Assembly (NCBI RefSeq): GCF_000732535.1
Contig: NZ_APNK01000003.1
Span: forward strand, 62,001-126,000
Direction of reading: 5' to 3'
Length of the DNA: 64,000 nucleotides
Origin: Salinisphaera hydrothermalis C41B8
GTDB taxonomy: Bacteria > Pseudomonadota > Gammaproteobacteria > Nevskiales > Salinisphaeraceae
Shown: positions 16,766 through 24,818 of the stretch, piece by piece
How the letters are laid out: each line of letters opens with the position of its first letter
How positions within the stretch are numbered: the stretch's first letter is position 1
The notes under the pieces: generated by a model
The model's input: the letters and a program-made list of their open reading frames with translations, nothing else
Databases searched by the model: none
What the model was told of the DNA's origin: nothing
Translations under genes and position numbers: made by a program

Positions 16766-17530
16766 ATGGCTGTCCGTTTTCGCTGTCTTTTCGCATTGCT
16801 TGCGCTACTGGGCGCCGGCGCGGCCAGCGCTGCCGACTGGCCGGCCCCGATCCAGCAGATGGCGGACAAGGGCCTGACCATCGTCAAGCGCTTCGACGCG
16901 CCGGGCGGGCTCACGGGCTATGCGGCCCGTGCCGGGCATACGCCGGTCGCGCTGTATCTCACCCCGGACGGTCATCATGTGATCGTGGGCACCATGCTCG
17001 ACGAGCACGGCAACAACCTCAGCCAGAAAGCGCTCGATGCCATCATCAACAAACCCCAGCAGCAATCGGCCTGGGCGCAGCTGAAAGCGGCCACCTGGAT
17101 CGCCGACGGCGCCGACGACGCGCCGCGCACGATTTATGTCTTCACCGATCCGAACTGCCCCTATTGTCATCGCTTCTTCGAGAAAGCGCGGCCGTGGGTG
17201 AAAGCGGGCAAGGTACAGCTGCGTACCATTCTCGTGGGCGTGCTCAAGCCATCGAGCCCCGGCAAGGCGGCGGCGATTCTGGCCGCGAAGGACCCGGTCG
17301 CGGCATTTCGCCGTCACGAGGCGCACTACCGCACCGGCGGCATCAAGCCGCTCGCGAATATTCCGTCCAAACTGGCCGATGAACTGTCCGCCAACGATGC
17401 GCTCATGACCGCGCTGGCGATCCGGGGCACGCCCGGCATCGTCACGCGCGACGCTCAGGGCCATATTCATATCCACCAGGGCATGCCCCAGGGCGATGCG
17501 CTCACCGATATTCTCGGCCCGCGGCCGTGA
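16766..17530 (+). CDS. dsbG: Periplasmic thiol:disulfide isomerase/reductase, DsbG/DsbC type
   Basis: A 254-residue secreted thioredoxin-fold protein that repairs or protects Cys residues in periplasmic proteins. An N-terminal signal peptide ends about 'AGAASA-ADW' (residues 1-22). The DsbC/G dimerisation region follows, and the active site is C131-P-Y-C134, the CPYC version seen in E. coli DsbG (DsbC has CGYC). The cis-Pro loop 'RGTPGIV' lies near residue 227. The ATG at 16766 begins directly at the signal peptide; a TTG 27 bp upstream is less likely. Partner DsbD is not in this window. Confidence 0.85.
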   Translation: MAVRFRCLFALLALLGAGAASAADWPAPIQQMADKGLTIVKRFDAPGGLTGYAARAGHTPVALYLTPDGHHVIVGTMLDEHGNNLSQKALDAIINKPQQQSAWAQLKAATWIADGADDAPRTIYVFTDPNCPYCHRFFEKARPWVKAGKVQLRTILVGVLKPSSPGKAAAILAAKDPVAAFRRHEAHYRTGGIKPLANIPSKLADELSANDALMTALAIRGTPGIVTRDAQGHIHIHQGMPQGDALTDILGPRP

Positions 17531-17618
17531 TGGCGAATGTTCGTTGTGCCGCGGATCGAACATGTTACACCGTAACCATTTGGATGGCCGTGCCATCGGT
17601 CTTCGAGGGAAAGCATTG

Positions 17619-20336
17619 ATGTTGAAACGCGTTCTACCGGTCGCTGCCGCGGCCGTCGTTCTGGCCGGCGCGCCGGCCGCCTGGGCCGATTCATCCGCGC
17701 CGAGCGCGCAGCCGCCGGCCAAGGCGGCCGGCCATGCCAAGCCGTCCGACAAAGTCGTGCGCGAAACGCTCGACAACGGCCTGCAGGTGATTGTGGTCCC
17801 GGATCGCATGGCGCCGGTCGCAACCACAATGCTCACCTACAAGGTCGGCTCGCGCGAAGCGCCGAAAGGCTTTCCCGGCATGGCGCACGCCCAGGAGCAC
17901 ATGATGTTCCGCGGCGCGAAGGGCCTGTCCGCGCAGCAGATCGCCGGTATCGGCGCGGCGCTCGGCGGCCAGTCCAACGCGTTTACCACCAACGACTCGA
18001 CCACCTATTACTACACGGTGCCGTCGCAGTTCACCGACGTGGCCCTGCATCTCGAATCGGTACGCATGAAGAGCGTGCTCGACAAGCCCGCCGACTGGAA
18101 ACAGGAACGCGGCGCGATCGAGCAGGAAGTCAGCCAGGACATGTCGTCGCCGATCCAGGTCGCGATCAAGCGCATGCGCGAGGCGCTCTACAAGGGCACG
18201 CCGTATTCGCATGATGCGCTGGGCACGCGCGCGTCGTTCAACAAGACGACGGCCAAGATGCTCAAGCATTTCCACAACCAGTGGTATGCGCCGAACAACG
18301 CCGTGCTGGTGGTGGCCGGCAACGTCGATGCCGATCAGGTTCTGGCCCAGGCCAAGCAGCTGTTCGGCGGCATTCCCTCGCAGAAGCTGCCGCAGCGCAA
18401 GCCGGTCAAGCCCGGCAAGGTCGAATCCAAGACCATCCACATGCCGACCGACAGCGGCTATGGCTTTGCGTTGATCGGCTCACGCGCCCCGGGCAGCCGC
18501 GACGCCCAGGCCATGGCCACCACCGAGGTGCTGGCCAGCGTGCTCAACAACCCGCGTGGCCCGCTGTATACCCAGATGGTCGCCAGCGGCAAGAGCCTGG
18601 CCGCCCAGTACACCACCTTGCCTGCCGCCCTCGGCTCGATCGGCGTGAGCTATGTGGTGTTTCCGAAGGGCGCGGATGCCGATGCACTGGTCAAGCAGAT
18701 GCGCTCGATCCTCGGCGGCATCGCCAAGAAGGGCATCAGCCCGGATCAGGTCGCGGCGGCCAAGCGCCAGTTGATCACCCAGGATATGGCCGCGCGTGAT
18801 TCGATTTCGGGCCTGGCCCATCGCTGGACCCAGGCCGTGGCGGTCGATCACCTGCAGTCGCCGGCCGATCAGCTCGCCGCAATCAAGAACGTCACCGCCA
18901 AGGACGTGAACCAGATGCTCACGCAGCTGATCCAGCCGGATCAGAGCGTGCTCGCGATCCTCACGCCCGAAGGCTCGGGCGCACCGCAGACCGGCGGCGG
19001 CTACGGCGGCAGCGAATCGTTCGCGCCGAAGAACGTCAACCACGTGAAACTGCCGGAATGGGCGGCGAAACCGCTGGCCAAGATCACGACGCCCGAACCG
19101 TCACTCAAGCCGGTCGAAACCACGCTCGACAACGGCATGAAGCTGATTACCGTGGATTCGGACTCGTTCCACGCGGTGCATGTCTACGGACATATCCGCA
19201 ACGCGCCCGATCTGGAAACGCCGAAACATCAGGAAGGCGTGAGCGACGTGCTGTCGCAGCTGCTGGACTTCGGCACCACGAAGCACGACCGCAAGGCGTA
19301 TCAGGCCGCGCTCGACGCCATCGGCGCCCAGGCCTCGGCCGGCACCGACTTCTCGCTCACCGTGCTGCCCGAGCATTTCGACCGTGGGCTCGACCTGCTG
19401 GCCGAGAACGAGCTGCACCCGGCGCTGCCCAAGCACGCGTTCGAAATCCTCAAGCAACGCGCGGCGGCCTCGCAGGCCGGCACCATCGCCAGCCCGGACT
19501 TCAAGGCCGACCAGGCCATGCGCCGCGGCATCCTGCCCAAGGGCGATCCGTCGCTGCGGTTTGCCACGCCCAAGTCCATCTCGGGGCTGAGCTATGCGGA
19601 CGTGACCGACTACTACCACAAGGTGTTCCGTCCGGATCTGAGCACGATCGTGGTGGTCGGCGACATCACCCCGGCCGAGGCCAAAAAAGCCGTGACCGGC
19701 GCGTTTGGCGACTGGAAAGCCCAGGGCAACAAGCCCGACGTGAACCTGCCGAAGGTGCCGGACAACAAGGCCAGCTTCCATCACGTGCCAGACAAGTCGC
19801 AGTCGCAGGATACGGTGCAGCTGGCCGAATCCCTCGGCCTGACGGTCAACGCACCGGATTTCCGGGCCCTCAAGATGGCCAATCAGGTGCTCACCGGCGG
19901 CGCTTTTGCCAGCCGGCTGTATCGTGAACTGCGTGTACAGCGCGGGCTGGTCTATTACGTGTCCTCCGGGCTCGACGCATCGCGTACGCGCACCCAGCTC
20001 ACGTTCCAGTACGGCAGCGATCCGGACAAGGTGAAGGAAGCCGATAAGCTGGTCCGCCAGGCCCTGGTGCATCTGGCCCAGGTGCCGATCTCGAACGACG
20101 AACTGCATCGCGTGCGCGCCGGGCTGATCCGCCAGGTACCGCTCGGCGAAGCCGGCGCGGACTCGGTCGGCTACGGCCTGCTCTCGCGGGTCGAGCTGAA
20201 CCAGCCGCTCAACGAGCCGTATCGGGCGGCCAAGGCCTATCAGTCCATCGACGCCAAGCAAATTCAGGCGGCCGTGAAGAAGTGGTTCCGGCCGGACGAT
20301 CTGGTGCGCGTGGTCCAGGGGCCGAAGCCGAAATAG
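17619..20336 (+). CDS. M16 family zinc metallopeptidase, two-domain, secreted
   Basis: A 905-residue pitrilysin-family peptidase with a signal peptide (cleavage about 'AAWADS'). The inverted zinc motif H90-x2-E93-H94 is in 'MAHAQEH', with the third ligand probably E170. The second M16 half (about residue 480 onward) lacks HxxEH and holds the 'LYRELRVQRGLVYYV' region that helps bind substrate, as in other fused M16B proteins. Family members degrade short peptides and signal peptides. The ATG at 17619 follows a GAGGGA site. A perfect 11-bp hairpin follows the stop. The periplasmic location is predicted from the signal peptide. Confidence 0.88.
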   Translation: MLKRVLPVAAAAVVLAGAPAAWADSSAPSAQPPAKAAGHAKPSDKVVRETLDNGLQVIVVPDRMAPVATTMLTYKVGSREAPKGFPGMAHAQEHMMFRGAKGLSAQQIAGIGAALGGQSNAFTTNDSTTYYYTVPSQFTDVALHLESVRMKSVLDKPADWKQERGAIEQEVSQDMSSPIQVAIKRMREALYKGTPYSHDALGTRASFNKTTAKMLKHFHNQWYAPNNAVLVVAGNVDADQVLAQAKQLFGGIPSQKLPQRKPVKPGKVESKTIHMPTDSGYGFALIGSRAPGSRDAQAMATTEVLASVLNNPRGPLYTQMVASGKSLAAQYTTLPAALGSIGVSYVVFPKGADADALVKQMRSILGGIAKKGISPDQVAAAKRQLITQDMAARDSISGLAHRWTQAVAVDHLQSPADQLAAIKNVTAKDVNQMLTQLIQPDQSVLAILTPEGSGAPQTGGGYGGSESFAPKNVNHVKLPEWAAKPLAKITTPEPSLKPVETTLDNGMKLITVDSDSFHAVHVYGHIRNAPDLETPKHQEGVSDVLSQLLDFGTTKHDRKAYQAALDAIGAQASAGTDFSLTVLPEHFDRGLDLLAENELHPALPKHAFEILKQRAAASQAGTIASPDFKADQAMRRGILPKGDPSLRFATPKSISGLSYADVTDYYHKVFRPDLSTIVVVGDITPAEAKKAVTGAFGDWKAQGNKPDVNLPKVPDNKASFHHVPDKSQSQDTVQLAESLGLTVNAPDFRALKMANQVLTGGAFASRLYRELRVQRGLVYYVSSGLDASRTRTQLTFQYGSDPDKVKEADKLVRQALVHLAQVPISNDELHRVRAGLIRQVPLGEAGADSVGYGLLSRVELNQPLNEPYRAAKAYQSIDAKQIQAAVKKWFRPDDLVRVVQGPKPK

Positions 20337-20346
20337 CGCATGGCGG

Positions 20347-20372
20347 CCGGCCACGGCGTCTGCCGTGGCCGG
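20347..20372. terminator. Perfect 11-bp hairpin after the M16 peptidase
   Basis: CCGGCCACGGC and GCCGTGGCCGG pair around the loop GTCT, 10 bp after the stop codon. No T tract follows, but the stem is strong and GC-rich. Confidence 0.55.
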
Positions 20373-20490
20373 TCGGTCGCCACCGCGCATCGGCTCGGTC
20401 GAGGATTGCATCGCGCCAATCGGCTAAAGCCATTGCCGTATGCACCAGACGCGCTAGTCTGGTGCTCCCGGCACTCGGCAAAGGTGGCCC

Positions 20491-21234
20491 ATGCGCATCG
20501 GCCTGTTCGTCCCCTGCTTCATCGACGCGTTCTATCCCCAGGTCGGCATTGCGACGCTGGAACTGCTGGAGCGCTTCGGCTGCGACGTCGATTATCCGTT
20601 CGACCAGACCTGTTGCGGCCAGCCCATGGTCAACTCGGGCTGCCATGCCGAAGCGGCCGCTACCGAGCAGCTGTTCGTGGACAACTTCGCGGATTACGAC
20701 GTGATCGTGGCGCCGTCCGGCTCCTGCGTGCACCAGATCCGCGACAACCTCACCGCCGTCGAACAGACTGCGGCCGTCAAGCACGTGCGCGAGAACACGT
20801 TCGAGCTGGTCGAATATCTGCACGACGTGCTCAAGGTAGAGGCCTTCCCCTGGGCGAAATTCCCGCACCGGGTCGGCTACCACGATTCCTGCAATACGCT
20901 GCGCAACCTCGGCCACGGCAAACCGAGCGAACTGCGCGGGCCGGATTTTTCCAAGCCGCGCGCCTTGTTGCATAAGGTCGAGGGCATCGAACTGGTGAGC
21001 CCCTCGCGGCCGGATGAGTGTTGTGGTTTCGGCGGCACCTTCTCGGTCACCGAACCCGAAGTCTCGGGCCGTATGGGTCGCGACAAGATCGCCGATCATG
21101 GCCGGGCCGGCGCCGAATACATCGTCTCGGCCGATACGTCCTGCCTGATGCATCAGCAAGGCTGTGCCAAACGCATCGGCGCGCCGATCCAATTCAAGCA
21201 CATTGCCGAAGTGCTCAACGGGAGCGCGGCATGA
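20491..21234 (+). CDS. lutA: L-lactate utilisation protein LutA (LldE), CCG-domain Fe-S protein
   Basis: A 247-residue protein with two cysteine-rich CCG domains: 'FDQTCCGQPMVNSGC' near residues 37-51 and 'RPDECCGFGGTF' near 172-183, which bind Fe-S clusters. LutA works with LutB and LutC to oxidise L-lactate to pyruvate. The first gene of lutABC, its stop overlaps the lutB ATG as ATGA (21231-21234). No lactate permease gene (lutP/lldP) is adjacent. Confidence 0.9.
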   Translation: MRIGLFVPCFIDAFYPQVGIATLELLERFGCDVDYPFDQTCCGQPMVNSGCHAEAAATEQLFVDNFADYDVIVAPSGSCVHQIRDNLTAVEQTAAVKHVRENTFELVEYLHDVLKVEAFPWAKFPHRVGYHDSCNTLRNLGHGKPSELRGPDFSKPRALLHKVEGIELVSPSRPDECCGFGGTFSVTEPEVSGRMGRDKIADHGRAGAEYIVSADTSCLMHQQGCAKRIGAPIQFKHIAEVLNGSAA

Positions 21235-22721
21235 GTACGCCCGACCCGAGCCAGACGCAGAACTCGGCAGAAGCCGTGCGCGAAGCCCAGCCGAAACCGG
21301 CCAAGGCCCGCCCCGGCCAGCGGGTGAACCACGCCAGCGCGGCACGTGAATTCCTGCAATCGCCGATTCACGCGCAGTCGCACGACGAACGCGTCTGGGC
21401 CATGCGCCAGCGCCGCGACGCCGCGGCCGAAACGATTCCGGAATGGGAAGAACTGCGCGACCTGGCCAGCCAGATCAAGACGCATGCACTGACCCATCTC
21501 GACGAGTATCTGGAACAGTTCGCCGACAACGCCGCCGCGAACGGGGTGCATGTCCACTGGGCAGGCGACGCCGCCGATCACAACCGCATCGTGCACGAGA
21601 TCTTTGCCGATCACGGCGTGAAGAAAGTGATCAAGTCCAAGTCGATGCTGATGGAGGAATGCGGCTTCCGCCACTACATGGAAGGCGTGGGCATCGACAT
21701 CGTCGAAACCGACCTCGGCGAACGCATCCAGCAGCTGGACGCCGAAGACCCGAGCCATGTCGTGGTGCCGGCCGTGCACAAGATGCGCTCGGACGTCTCG
21801 CAGGTGTTCGCCAAAACGCTCGGCTCGGACCCCGACAACGACGACGCGCATTACCTCACCGAACAACAGCGCCAGGCCACCCGGCCGCTGATCCTGGATG
21901 CCGACGCCGGCATGACGGGTGCGAACTTCGCCGTCGCCGAAACCGGCGGCTTCGTGGTCTGTACCAACGAAGGCAACGCCGATCTCTCGGCCAACGTGCC
22001 GAACCTGCACGTCGCCTCCATCGGCATCGAAAAGATCGTACCGAAACTGTCCGACCTCGGCGTGTTCATCCGCCTGCTGTCGCGCTCCGCGCTCGGCTCG
22101 CCGATCACCCAGTACACCTCGCACTTCCGCGCGCCCAAACCCGGCGGCGAGATGCATATCGTGCTGGTCGATAACGGCCGCTCCAAGCGCCTGGCGGACG
22201 AGCGTTTCTGGTCGTCGCTGAAATGCATCCGCTGCGGGGCCTGCATGAACACCTGCCCGGTGTTCCGACGCTCCGGCGGCCTGAGCTATGGCGCCACCTA
22301 TACCGGCCCGCTCGGCCTGATTCTCGACCCGTCGATCGACGCGTATCGCTATTCCAACCTGCCGTTTGCCAGCACCTTGAACGGCAGTTGCACCAACGTC
22401 TGCCCGGTCAAGATCAATATCCACGAACAGATCTTCGAATGGCGCCAGGTCCTGGCCGAAGACGACATGATCCCGTGGACCAAGAAATCCACGCTCGCCG
22501 CCGCCGGACGCACGCTGGCTTCCCCGCGTGCCTATCGCGCCGCGATCAAATCCGCCCATTCGGCCCTCAAACACCTGCCCGACTGGGCGCTCTACAACAA
22601 GCTCAACGCCTGGGGCCAGGTCCGTGATCTGCCCGACGTGCCCGCCGAAGGCAGCTTCCACGACTGGTATCGCCAGCACCGTCTGAACAAAGAAGATCCC
22701 ACTGCCGGAGACCGCGAATGA
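21231..22721 (+). CDS. lutB: L-lactate utilisation protein LutB (LldF), ferredoxin-like
   Basis: A 496-residue iron-sulfur protein combining an N-terminal LUD (DUF162-like) domain with a C-terminal ferredoxin domain. The two [4Fe-4S] motifs are 'CIRCGACMNTCPVF' and 'CTNVCPVKI'. It is the electron-transfer core of the LutABC lactate oxidase system. The ATG at 21231 is coupled to the lutA stop; the longer open frame upstream is out-of-gene. Its own stop overlaps lutC by ATGA at 22718-22721. Confidence 0.9.
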   Translation: MSTPDPSQTQNSAEAVREAQPKPAKARPGQRVNHASAAREFLQSPIHAQSHDERVWAMRQRRDAAAETIPEWEELRDLASQIKTHALTHLDEYLEQFADNAAANGVHVHWAGDAADHNRIVHEIFADHGVKKVIKSKSMLMEECGFRHYMEGVGIDIVETDLGERIQQLDAEDPSHVVVPAVHKMRSDVSQVFAKTLGSDPDNDDAHYLTEQQRQATRPLILDADAGMTGANFAVAETGGFVVCTNEGNADLSANVPNLHVASIGIEKIVPKLSDLGVFIRLLSRSALGSPITQYTSHFRAPKPGGEMHIVLVDNGRSKRLADERFWSSLKCIRCGACMNTCPVFRRSGGLSYGATYTGPLGLILDPSIDAYRYSNLPFASTLNGSCTNVCPVKINIHEQIFEWRQVLAEDDMIPWTKKSTLAAAGRTLASPRAYRAAIKSAHSALKHLPDWALYNKLNAWGQVRDLPDVPAEGSFHDWYRQHRLNKEDPTAGDRE

Positions 22722-23332
22722 GAGGCCGCAACGACATCCTGGCCGACATCCGCGCCAACAAGCCGAAGTTCACCGCGCCCGCTCCGGCCGTTCCGAACTA
22801 CGACGACCACTACCCGAGCGACGCGGCCGGCCTGCAAGCCCGCTTCATCGAGGTGCTGGAAAAAATGGGCGGCGCCTGGGCCGAGCCGGAAGCGAACGAG
22901 TCGCTGGAGGCCACCATGCGCCGCGCGCTGGCCGACAAACTCGATGCGAACAGCCTCATCGCCTCGAACGTCCGCGAGATTAAGGGCAACCGCCGCGTCC
23001 ACGCCGACGACACCCCGGCCTCCCTGCACGACGTCGACGTCGCCGTCCTCCGCGCCCGGTTCGGCGTCGCCGAAACCGGCACCGTCTGCTTCACCGAAGC
23101 CGAACTCACCGTCAACGCCGTCGCCTACCTCGCCCAACACCTCGTCGTCCTGCTCGACCCGGCGACCATCGAAACCAACCTCCACCGCGCCTACCAGCGC
23201 GACGACTACAAAAACGCCCGCTACACCGTCTTCCACACCGGCCCGTCAGCGACGGCGGATATCGAAGGCGTGCTGGTACGCGGGGCGCAGGGGGTGCGGT
23301 CGTTGACGGTGATTCCAACTCCAACCGTATAG
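22718..23332 (+). CDS. lutC: L-lactate utilisation protein LutC (LldG), LUD domain
   Basis: A 204-residue LUD/DUF162 protein, the third component of the LutABC L-lactate oxidation system. It has the family's 'GVAETGTVCFTE' segment near residue 107 and 'YLAQHLVVLLDPATI' near 131, ending in 'IEGVLVRGAQGV'. It is translationally coupled to lutB. The stretch 22975-23220 is unusually rich in CGCC-type codons compared with the neighbouring Fic and hsd genes, which marks a sharp compositional boundary at the start of the defence island. Confidence 0.88.
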   Translation: MRGRNDILADIRANKPKFTAPAPAVPNYDDHYPSDAAGLQARFIEVLEKMGGAWAEPEANESLEATMRRALADKLDANSLIASNVREIKGNRRVHADDTPASLHDVDVAVLRARFGVAETGTVCFTEAELTVNAVAYLAQHLVVLLDPATIETNLHRAYQRDDYKNARYTVFHTGPSATADIEGVLVRGAQGVRSLTVIPTPTV

Positions 23333-23413
23333 ACCGGCAAGTCGGCGTACCGTCACCGCTCCTATGAACAACTAGCATTCCTTAGGTGTTCGCGAGACCA
23401 GTGTGACCGCAAC

Positions 23414-23430
23414 TACCGAGAAATTCTCGG
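23414..23430. promoter_or_regulatory. Palindrome upstream of the Fic gene (site 1)
   Basis: ACCGAGAA-A-TTCTCGGT is a perfect 8-bp inverted repeat with a 1-base centre, in the gap between lutC and fic. It looks like a dimeric regulator site; which regulator is not known. Confidence 0.4.
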
Positions 23431-23503
23431 TGGTTCACGCAGCTGGCGCAGGGCAAATGTGCTCCTTTACGAAAAGCGACCTGCATAAATTCAGGCCTCA
23501 ATC

Positions 23504-23529
23504 TATACACGTTACATCGAACGTGTATA
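23504..23529. promoter_or_regulatory. Inverted repeat upstream of the Fic gene (site 2)
   Basis: TATACACGTT-ACATCG-AACGTGTATA has perfect 10-bp arms and ends 33 bp before the fic ATG, in an AT-rich promoter-like stretch. It could be the site for autoregulation by the winged-helix tail of the Fic protein. Confidence 0.45.
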
Positions 23530-23562
23530 TTTATCGGCGAAAACTATACATTTTGTACAGCT

Positions 23563-24660
23563 ATGGCCGTGCCTCCGCTTCCACCTTTACGAGAGCTTAG
23601 TGCCGATCGTTTCGAAACGACCGCGATCCTCAAGCGGCTTAACGCAACGAGCCGCAAACTCGCCGAGCTCAAAGGCGTCGCATCGACGATTCCGAACCAA
23701 TCGATCCTGATCAATACGCTTGGCATCCAGGAAGCCAAGGATAGTTCCGCGATCGAAAACATCATCACGACACACGACGAACTCTTCCGCGATGATGCAA
23801 CCGAGCCAACGGGGTCATTGCAGGCGAAGGAAGTGCACCGTTATAGAGAAGCGCTTTTCGCCGGTTACGACGCTGTTCGTAAAGACGAACTGCTGACCAA
23901 CCGTCATATCCTGAAAATACAGGCAACGCTCGAACGTAACGAAGCGGGCTTCAGACGTGTGCCCGGCACGCTATTACAAAACGCGTATGGGGAAACCGTC
24001 TACACCCCGCCCTCACCGGAGCAGGTGCCGGCTCTCATGGCCGATCTCGAATCCTTCATCAACAATGATGCGCTGTTCGATGCCGATCCTCTAGTCAAAA
24101 TGGCGCTGATTCATTACCAGTTCGAGAGCATTCACCCGTTCTATGACGGCAACGGCCGAACCGGCCGCATTATCAATGTGCTCTATCTAGTAAAGCGAGC
24201 GCTACTGGGCATTCCCGTGCTCTACATGAGCCGACACATCGTACGCACGAAAGACGAATACTACCGTCGGCTGCAGGCCGTTCGAGACGATAACGCCTGG
24301 GAGGCCTGGGTGGAATACATGCTCGCCGCAGTCGAACAGACTGCCGGCGAGACCATCGAAACCATTCAGGCGATCAGGCAGGCGCTCCAGCATTACAAGC
24401 ACCAGATTCGCGAACGCCACAAATTCTATAGCCAAGACCTCATCAACAACCTGTTCATGCACCCGTATACGAAGATCGCTTTCGTGGAAGACGAGCTTCG
24501 GGTTTCCCGTATCACCGCGACGAAGTATCTGGATACGCTCGTCGACGACGGCTTTCTCCGCAAAGAGCGGGTCGGACGTGCGAACTTCTACATCAACATT
24601 GCACTAAACGATATCCTGACAGGCGAGCGGATGACGGACGGCGTCCCCGTGAGCTTCTAA
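23563..24660 (+). CDS. Fic family protein (AMPylator) with N-terminal inhibitory helix and C-terminal winged helix
   Basis: A 365-residue Fic enzyme, predicted to transfer AMP (or another phosphate-containing group) to a protein Ser/Thr/Tyr. The N-terminal Fic_N region carries S61-x3-E65-N66, the (S/T)xxxE(G/N) inhibitory motif that blocks ATP binding, so it belongs to the class with intramolecular inhibition. The catalytic motif 'HPFYDGNGRTGR' (191-202) is complete, so it should be active once released. The C-terminus (about 310-350, 'ELRVSRITATKYLDTLVDDG') is a winged helix that may bind DNA. Two inverted repeats lie upstream. It stands directly before hsdRMS on the same strand, as in other defence islands. 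Confidence 0.9.
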   Translation: MAVPPLPPLRELSADRFETTAILKRLNATSRKLAELKGVASTIPNQSILINTLGIQEAKDSSAIENIITTHDELFRDDATEPTGSLQAKEVHRYREALFAGYDAVRKDELLTNRHILKIQATLERNEAGFRRVPGTLLQNAYGETVYTPPSPEQVPALMADLESFINNDALFDADPLVKMALIHYQFESIHPFYDGNGRTGRIINVLYLVKRALLGIPVLYMSRHIVRTKDEYYRRLQAVRDDNAWEAWVEYMLAAVEQTAGETIETIQAIRQALQHYKHQIRERHKFYSQDLINNLFMHPYTKIAFVEDELRVSRITATKYLDTLVDDGFLRKERVGRANFYINIALNDILTGERMTDGVPVSF

Positions 24661-24818
24661 TCACCAGCACGCAATTTAAAATAGAAAGCTACTCGCTGGT
24701 AGAGCTTGGCGCGCACATCGTTTCTATGGCTAGTACACCCGGAGACAACGCGGGCTTACCACTTACTCGTGCCGAGTTAGGCTGATCGAGAATAAGAACA
24801 ATTCAGACAGAGACCTGT

